Shown here in pieces: positions 25,828 to 35,466 of a stretch of 64,000 bases of DNA. Source of the DNA: CAWKKW01 sp963850345 (GTDB lineage Bacteria > Acidobacteriota > Terriglobia > Terriglobales > Acidobacteriaceae); contig CAWKKW010000008.1 in assembly GCA_963850345.1 (NCBI GenBank), positions 124,001-188,000 of the forward strand, read 5' to 3'. The position numbers and the translations under genes are program-made. The notes below the pieces were generated by a model. It ran no database searches. It was not told where the DNA came from and worked only from the letters and a program-made list of their open reading frames with translations. Position 1 is the stretch's first letter; every line of letters begins with the position of its first letter.

Positions 25828-27294
25828 ATGAGTTCAACATCCATTCGAGGCTTAGACAATCCGGTTCTGAAAGACTATTTCCTCGATTCAGCCTTCGATG
25901 AAATGTTCGACTTCGAGGGGCAGGTGCGGCCGCATTACGAGCCGATGCTGAACGCGATGTTGGCCATGCCTCCCGATGAACTGCGGAAGCGCAAGAAATC
26001 GGCTGACCTCTCGTTCCTCACGCAAGGTATCACCTTCACGGTTTACGGGCGCGACGAGGGAACGGAACGAATCTTCCCCTATGACCTGATTCCCCGCATC
26101 GTCACCAGCGCCGAATGGAACCTGATTGAGAAGGGCTTGACGCAGAGAATCACCGCTCTGAACCTGTTTCTGCGCGACATCTATCACGAGGGCAAGATTC
26201 TCGCTGACGGCATTGTGCCGCGCGAGATCGTGTACAGCTGCCGGCACTTTCGGCGCCAGATGCGCGGCATGCAGGTGCCTCGTAATGTATACGTCGCCAT
26301 CGCGGGTACAGATCTGCTGCGCCTCGACAACGGTGAATTCGTCGTCCTTGAAGATAACCTGCGCGTACCCAGCGGCGTGTCGTACATGCTGACGAATCGT
26401 AGGCTGATGCGGCGCAGCTTTCCCCAGCTCTTTCTCAATTCCGGGGTTCGCCCCATCGAGCATTACACCCAGGCCCTGCTCAGTACGCTGCGTTCGCTCT
26501 CGCCCGAGGGCCGCTCCGAACCGACGATCGTGCTGCTGACTCCGGGGAGTTATAACTCGGCTTACTTTGAACACGCTTATCTCGCGCGCCAGATGGGGAT
26601 TGAGCTGGTCGAAGGCCGCGACCTGGTCACGCACGACAACATCGTCTACATGCGCACTACGGCCGGCTTGAAACGCGTCGATGTGATTTATCGCCGGGTG
26701 GACGATGACTTCATCGATCCCCTGGCATTCCGCTCCGACTCGGGCCTGGGAGCCGCGGGTCTCTTCAATGCCTATCGCGCCGGCAATGTAACTCTCGCGA
26801 ATGCCTTTGGAACCGGAGTCGCCGACGACAAGGCCCTGTATGCCTATGTGCCTGCGATTATTCGCTACTACATGTCAGAAGAGCCGCTGCTCAACAACGT
26901 TGAGACGTATCTACTGACGGATCCCGTTCAGCGGCAGCACGTGATTCAAAACATTGACAAGTTGGTGGTGAAAGCGGTCGGCGAATCCGGCGGCTACGGC
27001 ATGCTGGTGGGTCCCCACTCATCCGCCGAGCAGCGCGAAGATTTCAAGCAACGGATCGAAGCCGAGCCGCGCAACTATATCGCGCAGCCAACGCTTAACT
27101 TCTCCCGTTCCCCTTGCCTGATTGAAGACGGTATCGAACCGCGCCACGTGGACCTGCGCCCTTACATTCTTTTTGGGGACAAGGTAACCATTGTTCCCGG
27201 AGGTCTCACGCGCGTCGCTCTGCGCAAAGGCTCGCTGGTCGTGAATTCGTCGCAGGGCGGCGGCAGTAAAGACACTTGGGTCCTGAACAGGTAA
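25828..27294 (+). CDS. Circularly permuted ATP-grasp protein
   Basis: The 488-residue protein belongs to the circularly permuted ATP-grasp family (formerly DUF404/DUF407). It shows 'LDNGEFVVLEDNLRVPSGVS', 'PTIVLLTPGSYNSAYFEHAY' and 'LVVKAVGESGGYGMLVGPHS'. ATP-grasp enzymes make carboxylate-amine bonds; this branch has been predicted to be a peptide or amide ligase, with substrate unknown. It heads a compact operon: the alpha-E gene starts 4 bases after its stop and a transglutaminase follows. Confidence 0.92.
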   Translation: MSSTSIRGLDNPVLKDYFLDSAFDEMFDFEGQVRPHYEPMLNAMLAMPPDELRKRKKSADLSFLTQGITFTVYGRDEGTERIFPYDLIPRIVTSAEWNLIEKGLTQRITALNLFLRDIYHEGKILADGIVPREIVYSCRHFRRQMRGMQVPRNVYVAIAGTDLLRLDNGEFVVLEDNLRVPSGVSYMLTNRRLMRRSFPQLFLNSGVRPIEHYTQALLSTLRSLSPEGRSEPTIVLLTPGSYNSAYFEHAYLARQMGIELVEGRDLVTHDNIVYMRTTAGLKRVDVIYRRVDDDFIDPLAFRSDSGLGAAGLFNAYRAGNVTLANAFGTGVADDKALYAYVPAIIRYYMSEEPLLNNVETYLLTDPVQRQHVIQNIDKLVVKAVGESGGYGMLVGPHSSAEQREDFKQRIEAEPRNYIAQPTLNFSRSPCLIEDGIEPRHVDLRPYILFGDKVTIVPGGLTRVALRKGSLVVNSSQGGGSKDTWVLNR

Positions 27295-27298
27295 AGCC

Positions 27299-28261
27299 AT
27301 GCTTTCACGCGTTGCAGACTGTCTCTACTGGATGAGCCGCTATCTCGAGCGCGCGGAGCATACTGTGCGCATACTCGACGTCAACATGAGCCTCATGCTC
27401 GATCGCTCGAGCATGAGCGCAGACCGTCGCTGGAGCCGCGCATTGCAGGCACTTGGGAATCCTGCAGATGTGGAATGGGACGGCGACCTCTACAAGATCG
27501 CCTACACGCTGACGCTCGATGCGAGCAACGCGTCTTCAGTGAAGAGCTGCATCATCGCTGCGCGCGAAAATGCCCGGCAGGTGCGCGAGCAGATCAGCAC
27601 AGAACAATGGCAACGACTCAACCGGCTGTTTCACCAGGTCACGATGGTGCGGGATGACCACCCACCAGAAGACTACCTCGCCGAGTTCATGCCTTCGGTG
27701 CTGGACGGCATTCACCTGTTTCAGGGCGTGACTGATTCGGTCATGAGTCACGGGGAAGGCTGGCACTTCATCCAGGTAGGCCGCTTTCTCGAGCGCGCGT
27801 CCGCAACCGCTCTGCTCATCGAGGTCTATCATCGCGACCTGCTCAGCGGGCCCGAGCCGATGGGAGAACATACCGAGCAGTTGGAGATGATCGGATTGCT
27901 GCGCAGTTGCACGGCCTTCGAAGGCTACTGCAAGGTGTACACCGCGGATCTGAACCACACGCGCATTCTGGAATTCATTCTGCTCAATCCAGAGTTTCCG
28001 CACTCGCTGCGCTACTCGATTGACACCCTGAACCAGGCGCTTGAGGCGATTCACAAGGATGCTGGACGGCAGTGGGTCGATGACCTGATGCGGCTCACCG
28101 GGCGATTGCAATCTTCGCTCAGCTTCATACAAATCTCCGAGATGCTGGAGCAGGACGCGAGTCAATATCTGCGCACCATCGTTCGTCAGTGCCTCCAGAT
28201 TCACGATCTGCTTTACCAGCGCTATATCCACTATTCAGTGCAGATGGCGTTAGCCGACTAA
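27299..28261 (+). CDS. Alpha-E domain protein
   Basis: The 320-residue all-helical protein starts 'MLSRVADCLYWMSRYLERAE', the alpha-E (DUF403) signature. It continues with 'RENARQVREQISTEQWQRLN' and 'HFIQVGRFLERASATALLIE'. The domain almost always occurs with circularly permuted ATP-grasp and transglutaminase genes, either fused or adjacent, and its biochemical role is unknown. It begins 4 bases after the ATP-grasp gene. Confidence 0.94.
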   Translation: MLSRVADCLYWMSRYLERAEHTVRILDVNMSLMLDRSSMSADRRWSRALQALGNPADVEWDGDLYKIAYTLTLDASNASSVKSCIIAARENARQVREQISTEQWQRLNRLFHQVTMVRDDHPPEDYLAEFMPSVLDGIHLFQGVTDSVMSHGEGWHFIQVGRFLERASATALLIEVYHRDLLSGPEPMGEHTEQLEMIGLLRSCTAFEGYCKVYTADLNHTRILEFILLNPEFPHSLRYSIDTLNQALEAIHKDAGRQWVDDLMRLTGRLQSSLSFIQISEMLEQDASQYLRTIVRQCLQIHDLLYQRYIHYSVQMALAD

Positions 28262-28284
28262 CGCAGCCGAAACGAGATACGACG

Positions 28285-29274
28285 ATGAGCTTCTACTCCA
28301 TACGGCACCTTACTAAGTTCCTCTACCGGCACCCGGTCAGCGAGAGTGTGATGGAACTGCGTATGCACCCGCGCAGCGATGCCAATCAACGCTGTCTCAC
28401 GTTTTCACTCTCGGTCAGCCCGCGATGCCGCGTGTTTCCCTACCGCGATCACATGGGCAACAACGTTCACCACTTCGACATTCCCAAGGAGCACTCGCAA
28501 CTCGTCATCGTCGCGGAATCGGTGGTTGAGCGCGAGCCCTCTGTCTACGTGCCGCACTTCCTGGCGCCCGATGCGTGGCAAGATCTCGACGCCATTGTTG
28601 CCGCGGGCGATTTCTGGGAGATGCTCATGCCGAGCGACTTCTCTCAACAAACTCCGAAGCTCATGGAACTCGCCCGAGAGTTGGATGTGCGTCGCCGCGA
28701 TGATCCGTTGATGGTGCTTCATCAGCTGAACGCCGCTCTCTACGAACGCTTCGATTATGTACCGCGCAGCACCCGCGTCGACTCACCCATCGACGAGGCG
28801 ATCGAATCAAAGCAGGGAGTCTGCCAGGACTTCGCCCACATCATGATCGCGCTGGTGCGCAGCCTTGGCATTCCCTGCCGTTATGTCAGCGGATATCTGT
28901 ATCACAGCGAAAAGGATCGCGATCGCTCCCTCGAAGATGCGACCCACGCCTGGGTTGAGGCTCTACTGCCCACCCTCGGATGGGTAGGCTTTGACCCGAC
29001 CAATCACCTGGTCGCCGACGATCGCCACATCCAAACAGCGCTGGGCCGCGACTATGCCGATGTGCCTCCGACTCGCGGTGTCTTTCGCGGCGAGCGTTCC
29101 AGTGAACTGACTGTAGCAGTTCGCGTGACAGCTTCTTCGGAGCCGACGGCCTTCAATCCGGAGATGCCGGTTCCCGAAGACTGGTCCATCCTGGTCGAGA
29201 AGGCGCAGGCTCCGCAGCCGCATGTGAGCGAGCTGATTCAGCTGCAGCATATTCAGCAGCAACAGCAGCAGTAG
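28285..29274 (+). CDS. Transglutaminase-family cysteine protease-like protein
   Basis: The 329-residue protein has the N-terminal bacterial transglutaminase-like domain ('IRHLTKFLYRHPVSESVMEL') and a transglutaminase core. The catalytic triad is intact: C180 in 'GVCQDFAHIM', H221 in 'ATHAWVEAL' and D237 in 'GFDPTNH'. It ends in a Gln-rich run. Such proteins hydrolyse or exchange amide bonds. With the ATP-grasp and alpha-E neighbours it may act on a peptide or cell-wall conjugate. ATG 28285 lies 23 bases after the alpha-E stop. Confidence 0.92.
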   Translation: MSFYSIRHLTKFLYRHPVSESVMELRMHPRSDANQRCLTFSLSVSPRCRVFPYRDHMGNNVHHFDIPKEHSQLVIVAESVVEREPSVYVPHFLAPDAWQDLDAIVAAGDFWEMLMPSDFSQQTPKLMELARELDVRRRDDPLMVLHQLNAALYERFDYVPRSTRVDSPIDEAIESKQGVCQDFAHIMIALVRSLGIPCRYVSGYLYHSEKDRDRSLEDATHAWVEALLPTLGWVGFDPTNHLVADDRHIQTALGRDYADVPPTRGVFRGERSSELTVAVRVTASSEPTAFNPEMPVPEDWSILVEKAQAPQPHVSELIQLQHIQQQQQQ

Positions 29275-29346
29275 CAGGAACTCTTTTTAGGGCGTGAGCG
29301 ATCTGACGCCCGCCGTCCGTCGCGCTTTCATCGCCTGCTAAGCCGC

Positions 29347-30324
29347 CTACCAGCTTCCCTGGATGGGTGTATGCGCGTTCTTGCCTTCGGGAGCCTGCGG
29401 ATTTACGCCGAAGTCCCACACCGACAGATTCACTTCCTTCGGCCCAAGAACTTCCATCAGCGCATACTCACCGATCTCCAGCGGCTGCCTGGGAGTCACC
29501 TTCATCCAGTGCTTGCCCGGAAGGATCTCGGTGGTGGTTTCGATGATGTCTTCTGAATTTGAGACCTTGCCCAGCATGCTCACGTTCATGGCGCCGATCA
29601 CCCGAATGGCTTTTCTGGGCTGCACTCGCACGATGGCGTATGTACTTTTCGGAGAACTGTAACAGTTTTTGCACGGAACCGATCCCGCGCCATGGGTATC
29701 GACGACGTGGGCCGAATCGTCGGCAACTTCCGGCTCGCCGGTGCTCAGGCTTACGTAGAGCACGGGTTCGCTCACGTGGAACTGGACCTTGGACCTGGCC
29801 CCTTCCAACTGAATGAGCTGCTTGGTTCCCCCGAAGGGATTCACGGCGGCGCGCAGCACATTGTGGGTCGTGTTTTCGCTGACGTTGCCGCTGTTCTGGG
29901 TGAGTTCCACCAGCTCTGGCTGCCCGCGAAAGGTATCGAAGCCCCAAACTCCGTCATCATCCGGCAGACGCAGCCCGGGTCCGATCTGCGGCATACGCGC
30001 GTCCTGCTCGGCTCGTTCCTGCTGCTCTTCCTTGTCGATGCTGGCGGCGTCCTGTGCCACAGGGGAGGTCGGCATCACCCCCGGCACATGGTCTTTGGCC
30101 CATTTCTCCGTTGCCGGCCAGTCCACCAATTCTTTTGGCAGCTCTTCCCAATCTCCGCCGCGCTCGGTGCTGATGTAGCGCACGCGGTCGCCCGCCACCT
30201 GGTACTTGGTCACGACCTGGTAGGAGCCGTCCTTCAAAATCAAGCGTTTATTGGCCGCGTTCTCGGCAAAAACAGCAACCGTGACCAGCAGAAATACAAC
30301 CGCGATGTAACGAAAGACCCGCAT
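29347..30324 (-). CDS. Exported hypothetical protein
   Basis: The 325-residue protein has a signal peptide (MRVFRYIAVVFLLVTVAVFA, cleavage near FAENAA). It then has 'RLILKDGSYQVVTKYQVAGD', a segment resembling short acidobacterial envelope proteins. A central 'CKNC' pair (about 225-228) and a C-terminal beta-rich part ('LGKVSNSEDIIETTTEILPG') follow. I do not recognise a characterised family. It converges with the transglutaminase operon and diverges from the small His/Cys gene at 30395. Confidence 0.7.
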   Translation of the reverse strand: MRVFRYIAVVFLLVTVAVFAENAANKRLILKDGSYQVVTKYQVAGDRVRYISTERGGDWEELPKELVDWPATEKWAKDHVPGVMPTSPVAQDAASIDKEEQQERAEQDARMPQIGPGLRLPDDDGVWGFDTFRGQPELVELTQNSGNVSENTTHNVLRAAVNPFGGTKQLIQLEGARSKVQFHVSEPVLYVSLSTGEPEVADDSAHVVDTHGAGSVPCKNCYSSPKSTYAIVRVQPRKAIRVIGAMNVSMLGKVSNSEDIIETTTEILPGKHWMKVTPRQPLEIGEYALMEVLGPKEVNLSVWDFGVNPQAPEGKNAHTPIQGSW

Positions 30325-30394
30325 AGATCGTCTCTTAGACGAGCGTACACCGTGGGAGGTCACTGCCCAGGTCGGTTATCCTTAGAGGAACGGG

Positions 30395-30709
30395 ATGTAT
30401 TTGCAACGCACAGAGCGGCATTTGGACGAGCGCGGCAGCGGATGGCGGCGCTGGTTTGCCATTGGCTGCGTACTGTTGCTCGTCTGTGGCGCCACGGTGC
30501 AGGTTGCCCACTCCCATTCTGAGGCGAAGACCTCCGCGCACTGCCAGATCTGCTTTTCGATCCATTCCGCGCTGCCCGCAGGGGCTCCTTCGGCGTCCGT
30601 TACCTTTCGTGCCATGCAGGATGCGCCGGCTCCGAAGATCCTGGAGATAGCTCCCAGATTCTGGAATTGCCCGCTCGCCAATGGGCCCCCGACATCTAAC
30701 TTCGCATAG
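30395..30709 (+). CDS. Small membrane protein with His/Cys metal-binding-like motif
   Basis: The 104-residue protein has one hydrophobic segment (about 20-38, 'WFAIGCVLLLVCGATVQVAH'). Directly after it comes 'HSHSEAKTSAHCQICFSIHS', a cluster of His and Cys that resembles DUF2946-like copper-associated proteins. The rest is unstructured. AGAGGA precedes the ATG. It lies 66 bp before a TonB-dependent receptor gene, so a joint role in metal or metal-complex uptake is a reasonable guess. Confidence 0.65.
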   Translation: MYLQRTERHLDERGSGWRRWFAIGCVLLLVCGATVQVAHSHSEAKTSAHCQICFSIHSALPAGAPSASVTFRAMQDAPAPKILEIAPRFWNCPLANGPPTSNFA

Positions 30710-30775
30710 CTGATCTGATTCCCGGCGGGTTCTCCGCTGGACGCTCGGGCCCCTTCTCGACAGGAGATGTTTCCC

Positions 30776-33379
30776 ATGTTTTCTATGCGCTCATCCCGCG
30801 CACTTGCTCTCGCGTCTCTCTGCGTGTCTTACGCGTGGATTGCGACCGCCCAGGTGGCAGGTACCGTCACCGGCTCCATCACTGACACCAGCGGCGCCGT
30901 TATTCCCAACGCTCCCGTCGAGATCCGGAACGTTCTTACCGGCTTTCACACATCCGTCGCCAGCGACGCCTCAGGGCAGTTTCGCATTCCCAATCTCGCC
31001 TATGGCAACTACCACCTGAGCATCGCGGCTCCGGGGTTCCAAGCCGTCAACGACGACATCTCGGTACAGAGCCCGGTGGTCATGGCTCGCACGTACAAGC
31101 TGACCATCAGCACCACCAGCACGACGGTGACAGTCACCGCGGATACCAACGACATTGTCGAGAACGATCCCAGCGCCCACACTGACATCGATCGCTCTCT
31201 GACTGACCGTCTGCCGCTGTTGAGCGGAGAATCCGGCGTAAGTTCCGCCATCACTCAAGCCAGCCCCGGTGTAGCCGCCGACTCTAACGGCATGTTCCAC
31301 CCTCTGGGCGAACACGCGGACACCAGCTACAGCATCGACGGCCAGCCGATCAGCGATCAGCAGAGCAAAACATTCTCCAACCAGGTGTCGATGAATGCGG
31401 TGCAGTCCCTCGAAGTCATCGAAGGCGTGATTCCGCCCGAGTATGGCGACAAGGCCAGCCTGGTTGCGCGTACGACGACTCGTTCCGGACTCGGCAATGC
31501 TAAGCCGACCGGCAACCTGACTTTCTCCTATGGTTCGTTCGGATCGGGCGTTGTAGGCGGCACCCTGGGCGTGGGGGGAACGCGCTTTGGAAACTTCCTC
31601 GACCTGGACGGCAGCAACAGCGGGCGGTTTCTGGATACGCCTGAGACCCGCATCCTGCACGCGCGCGGCAACAATGAAGGGCTGTTTGACCGCATCGACT
31701 TTGCGCCAACATCCGCCGATTCGTTCCATCTGAATCTGTCTGCTTCGCGGTCCTGGTTCCAGGTTCCCAACCAATACGACCAGCAGGCGATCGGCCAGGA
31801 TCAGCGGTCGCAGATTTTCAGCTACAACATCGCGCCGTTCTGGACGCATGTCTTCAATCAGGCATCGCTATTGAGCGTGAACCCGTATTTGCGACAGGAT
31901 AACGTCCACTACTATCCGAGCCACGACCCATTCGCGGACACGCCCGCTACGCTTGCCCAGAATAGGCAGTTGCGCAACCTCGGGCTCAAGGTGGATTACA
32001 CCTACTCCAAGGGCATGCACAACATCAAGGCAGGCGCTGCAATCAGTCACACGTTTCTGAAAGAAAACTTCAACGTCGGGCTCACCAGTTCGACATACAA
32101 CGCTGTCTGCGTCGATGCCAACGGCAATCCTGTAGCAAGCGCCTCGCCCAGCGATCCTTCCCAGTGTGCTGCTGCCGGCTACTCGGCTAACCCGGGCTTT
32201 CAATCTGGATTGCTGGGCATCGACCTCACGCGCGGCGGCACTCCGTTCCAATTTCATGGCCGAACCGACATCAAGGAAGAGTCGCTCTACCTGCAGGACA
32301 ACCTCACGTGGAAGAACTGGCAGCTCCTCGCCGGGGTACGTGGAGACAACTACAACGGTCTGAGCAGCCGCTACATGCTGGAGCCGCGCGCCGGTCTCAC
32401 CTACCAGTTGAAGGCGACCGGATCTGTGCTGCGTATCGGCTATTCTCGCCTGATGCCGACGCCCTACAACGAGAACCTGATTCTCTCCAGTTCCACCGGC
32501 ATCGGCGGTCTTGAACAGGGCGGGTTCACGCCACACGCGCTGGTCGCCGCCAGCCGCAATCAATTCGACGCCGGCTTTGAGCAGTCCGCGGGTAAGTACC
32601 TGATCATTGACGGGGAATACTTCTGGAAGTACACCAAGCGCGATTACGATTTCGACGTGCTGCTGAATACGCCGCTCACCTTTCCAATCCAGTGGCGCAA
32701 ATCGAAGATCGATGGACTGGCGATCCGGCTGACCATGCCGCCGCAACATGGAGTCACTGCGTACTCGGTTATAGGACACACCCGGTCACGTTTCTTCGGG
32801 CCGGAATCCGGCGGAATTCTCTTCAATAATCCCAGCGGCATCAGCTCGTATGCGCCCTTCCGCATCGATCACGATCAGGCCTTCCAGCAGACGACGCACC
32901 TGCAATATCAACCCCGCCCCGAGCATGGCTGGTATGGATTCACCTGGACGTACGAAAGCGGAGTCGTGGCCGGCAACGCGCCCTTCGCGACCGACTCCAC
33001 CACTCCCGTGAACCTGGCGTATCTCACACCCGACCAGCAGGCGCAGATTGAGCTGACGTGTGGCGGAACGCGGGCCACGCTATCGGCTCCGCTCGCAAGC
33101 TGCTCGCCTAACCAGCTTTCCTCGCCGCTCCTCCGCATTCCCGCTCCCGGAACCGAGAACGATGACCGCAATCCGCCTCGAATCGCCCCCCGGAACGTCT
33201 TTGACATGGCGGCCGGGTGGGATAATCTGTTCCGCCGCGATCGGTATAAGACCAACCTGAGCTTCACGGTGGCCAACTTGACCAACAAGACGGCGCTGTA
33301 CAACTTCCTTTCGACCTTCAGCGGAACGCACTTCCTGCCGCCGCGCGCGTACACGGTGCAGATGACGCTCAACTTCTAA
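30776..33379 (+). CDS. TonB-dependent receptor with N-terminal carboxypeptidase-regulatory domain
   Basis: The 867-residue outer-membrane protein has a signal peptide (to about residue 22, ATAQ). A carboxypeptidase-regulatory-like beta domain follows ('GTVTGSITDTSGAVIPNAPV', about 25-110). The plug contains 'HADTSYSIDGQPISDQQS' and 'LEVIEGVIPPEYGDK', and the long beta-barrel ends in aromatic F ('AYTVQMTLNF'). Such receptors import substrates with TonB energy; the substrate is unknown. AGGAG is nine bases before ATG 30776, favouring this start over the ATG at 30767. Confidence 0.95.
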   Translation: MFSMRSSRALALASLCVSYAWIATAQVAGTVTGSITDTSGAVIPNAPVEIRNVLTGFHTSVASDASGQFRIPNLAYGNYHLSIAAPGFQAVNDDISVQSPVVMARTYKLTISTTSTTVTVTADTNDIVENDPSAHTDIDRSLTDRLPLLSGESGVSSAITQASPGVAADSNGMFHPLGEHADTSYSIDGQPISDQQSKTFSNQVSMNAVQSLEVIEGVIPPEYGDKASLVARTTTRSGLGNAKPTGNLTFSYGSFGSGVVGGTLGVGGTRFGNFLDLDGSNSGRFLDTPETRILHARGNNEGLFDRIDFAPTSADSFHLNLSASRSWFQVPNQYDQQAIGQDQRSQIFSYNIAPFWTHVFNQASLLSVNPYLRQDNVHYYPSHDPFADTPATLAQNRQLRNLGLKVDYTYSKGMHNIKAGAAISHTFLKENFNVGLTSSTYNAVCVDANGNPVASASPSDPSQCAAAGYSANPGFQSGLLGIDLTRGGTPFQFHGRTDIKEESLYLQDNLTWKNWQLLAGVRGDNYNGLSSRYMLEPRAGLTYQLKATGSVLRIGYSRLMPTPYNENLILSSSTGIGGLEQGGFTPHALVAASRNQFDAGFEQSAGKYLIIDGEYFWKYTKRDYDFDVLLNTPLTFPIQWRKSKIDGLAIRLTMPPQHGVTAYSVIGHTRSRFFGPESGGILFNNPSGISSYAPFRIDHDQAFQQTTHLQYQPRPEHGWYGFTWTYESGVVAGNAPFATDSTTPVNLAYLTPDQQAQIELTCGGTRATLSAPLASCSPNQLSSPLLRIPAPGTENDDRNPPRIAPRNVFDMAAGWDNLFRRDRYKTNLSFTVANLTNKTALYNFLSTFSGTHFLPPRAYTVQMTLNF

Positions 33380-33464
33380 GCAGGCTCGAATGCCGGGCTA
33401 ATTCTCAACGCGAGACTTGGCCCGCGCGCCGATTTGATTCCGCGATCTCCGTTACCATGCGCGT

Positions 33465-34010
33465 ATGCTCGATACGCTAGAGACTCGGCGTCTGCTGCTT
33501 CAGCCTTTGCAACTCGAAGACGCTGAGCAGACCCAGCAACTCTTTCCGAACTGGGAGATCGTGCGCTACCTCAACCACATCGTTCCCTGGCCGTATCCTC
33601 CCGACGGCGCGTTGACCTACTACCGCGATGTGCTGCTGCCCGCGATGGAACGTGGGAACGAGTGGCATTGGACGCTCCGCCTGAGATCTCATCCCGGCCA
33701 AATCATCGGCAGCATCGGCTTGATGCAAGGCGAGAACGACAACCGCGGCTTCTGGCTTGGTCTTCCCTGGCATGGTCAGGGTTTGATGACCGAGGCGAGT
33801 GAGACGGTCAACGCCTATTGGTTCGAGACCCTGGGCTTTTCTCGCCTTCGTGCTCCTAAGGCCATTCCCAATGCTGCATCGCGCCGCATCTCGGAGAAGA
33901 ATGGCATGCGCGTGGTAGCCGTGGAAGACAGGGATTTTGTCTCAGGTCGATTTCCGGCGGAGATATGGGAGATCACTGCGGAAGAATGGCGAAGACATCG
34001 CAATCGTTGA
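33465..34010 (+). CDS. GNAT N-acetyltransferase (RimJ/RimL-like)
   Basis: The 181-residue protein has 'LETRRLLLQPLQLEDAEQTQ', 'IIGSIGLMQGEN', 'GFWLGLPWHGQGLMTEASET' and 'NAASRRISEKNGMRVV', the A- and B-motif order of RimJ/RimL-like acyltransferases that modify protein N-termini or small amines with acetyl-CoA. The acceptor is unknown. It precedes the aldo/keto reductase by 32 bases and is probably cotranscribed. Confidence 0.9.
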   Translation: MLDTLETRRLLLQPLQLEDAEQTQQLFPNWEIVRYLNHIVPWPYPPDGALTYYRDVLLPAMERGNEWHWTLRLRSHPGQIIGSIGLMQGENDNRGFWLGLPWHGQGLMTEASETVNAYWFETLGFSRLRAPKAIPNAASRRISEKNGMRVVAVEDRDFVSGRFPAEIWEITAEEWRRHRNR

Positions 34011-34042
34011 AACTCCCTCGCCGCTCGAGGAATCCAAAAGAT

Positions 34043-34918
34043 ATGGCTACTCCCACGATTCACGCAACACAAAGCGGCACGTTCACTCTCGGCGACCTCA
34101 CTATCCATCGCCTGGGTTACGGAGCTATGCGCATTACCGGTGAAGGGATCTGGGGCGAACCCAGAAATCCTGAAGAGGCACGCAAAGTCTTGCGGCGTGC
34201 CGTTGAACTCGGCGTTGACTTCATTGACACGGCCGATGCTTACGGCCCGGAAGTGAGCGAGCGGCTGATTGCCGAAGCCCTGCATCCCTACCCCAAGGAC
34301 CTGATCATTGCCACCAAGGGCGGGCTCACCCGTTCTGGCCCGAATAAGTGGGCTCCTGTTGGCCGAGCCGAGTATCTGCGGCAGTGCGTCGAAATGAGCC
34401 TCCGCCGCCTCAAGGTCGAACGCATCGACCTGTGGCAGCTGCATAGAATCGATCCCAGGGTGCCGGTTGAAGAATCCCTCGGAGAGATAAAGAAAATGCA
34501 GGAAGAAGGCAAGATTCGGCACATCGGTCTCTCTGAGGTGAAGCCGGAAGAGATCGATCAGGCACGCAAGATCGTCGACGTCGTCAGCATCCAGAACCAG
34601 TACAACCTGGGCGACCGCAAGCACGAAGACACGCTGGCCTACGCGGAAAAGCACAAGCTCGGATTTATCCCGTGGTTCCCGGTCGGCGGAGGCACTCTGA
34701 CCAAGCCCGGCGGCCCGCTCGATGCTGCTGCCAAGCGTCACAACGTCTCCATCACCCAGTTGGCACTCGCCTGGCTGCTGCACCGCTCTCCGGTGATGCT
34801 GCCGATTCCCGGTACCTCCACAGTCCAGCATCTGGAGGAAAACCTCGCGGCGGCCGGCATTCAACTGGACGACAAGGAATGGACTGCATTGGAAGCGGAA
34901 GCGAAAAAGGCCGCTTAA
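34043..34918 (+). CDS. Aldo/keto reductase
   Basis: The 291-residue cytoplasmic NADPH-dependent oxidoreductase keeps the catalytic tetrad: D and Y in 'FIDTADAYGPEVSE', K in 'LIIATKGGLTR' and H in 'LWQLHRIDPRVP'. Cofactor-site 'LPIPGTSTVQHLEENL' lies near the C-terminus. The substrate is unspecified. ATG 34043 gives a normal-length protein; an open frame continues into the preceding gene. An imperfect hairpin follows the stop. Confidence 0.95.
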   Translation: MATPTIHATQSGTFTLGDLTIHRLGYGAMRITGEGIWGEPRNPEEARKVLRRAVELGVDFIDTADAYGPEVSERLIAEALHPYPKDLIIATKGGLTRSGPNKWAPVGRAEYLRQCVEMSLRRLKVERIDLWQLHRIDPRVPVEESLGEIKKMQEEGKIRHIGLSEVKPEEIDQARKIVDVVSIQNQYNLGDRKHEDTLAYAEKHKLGFIPWFPVGGGTLTKPGGPLDAAAKRHNVSITQLALAWLLHRSPVMLPIPGTSTVQHLEENLAAAGIQLDDKEWTALEAEAKKAA

Positions 34919-34943
34919 CCTACCACTTCTTCAAGGATAAGCT

Positions 34944-34973
34944 CACTGGCATGCGGTTCCGCCAATGCCAGTG
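34944..34973 (+). terminator. Hairpin after aldo/keto reductase
   Basis: A perfect 9-bp outer stem (34944-34952 with 34965-34973) can extend inward with a GCGG/CCGC pairing. No T-run follows, so intrinsic termination is uncertain; it may be a stabilising 3' hairpin. Confidence 0.45.
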
Positions 34974-35054
34974 GGCTGCATTTCCGAATCGGCCCACGCA
35001 TTTCAAGGAGACTGCCCGACCCCGATGTGAGGCCGCGGCGTATTCTTAACCGGA

Positions 35055-35363
35055 ATGGCCGTCGCTGCACTCACGCTGGAACTCCGTATCGAACACGCGC
35101 AGTCGCTGAAGGATAGGCGCCAGGTCGTGCGCAGCCTCAAAGAGAAGCTCGGTCACAGCTTCAACATCTCTGTCGCCGAGCTGGACGAAGCTGTCACCTG
35201 GAGGTCCGCCACTCTCGGCGTGGCCGCCATCTCCAATTCGCGAGACTATCTGAGCGGCCTGATGCGGCAGGTGGAGAATGCCGCTACCCGGATCGCCAAC
35301 GATCTGGGCGCGACCGTCGCCGATTGTTGGTGGGAGTTTCTAGAGACGCCCGAACTGCCCTGA
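35055..35363 (+). CDS. DUF503 family protein
   Basis: The 102-residue protein has 'LTLELRIEHAQSLKDRRQVV' and 'NISVAELDEAVTWRSATLGV', the DUF503 (YlxP-like) signature. YlxP homologues sit beside infB and rbfA in many bacteria and their function is unclear, with a ribosome-maturation link suspected. Here it is 103 bp before rbfA. Confidence 0.92.
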   Translation: MAVAALTLELRIEHAQSLKDRRQVVRSLKEKLGHSFNISVAELDEAVTWRSATLGVAAISNSRDYLSGLMRQVENAATRIANDLGATVADCWWEFLETPELP

Positions 35364-35466
35364 TCGTTCCCGATCCGTCTATTCCTTAGAGCTCGCATGA
35401 GGACGAATCCCTCTGACGGCTGCTCCCGACTCTGATATTCTTAGCGGTTTACCCGAAGGACACACC

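Noticed and set aside
29281..29315. Inverted repeat GGGCGT/ACGCCC between convergent genes as a terminator
   Set aside because: The stem is only 6 bp and neither strand has a T-run after it.
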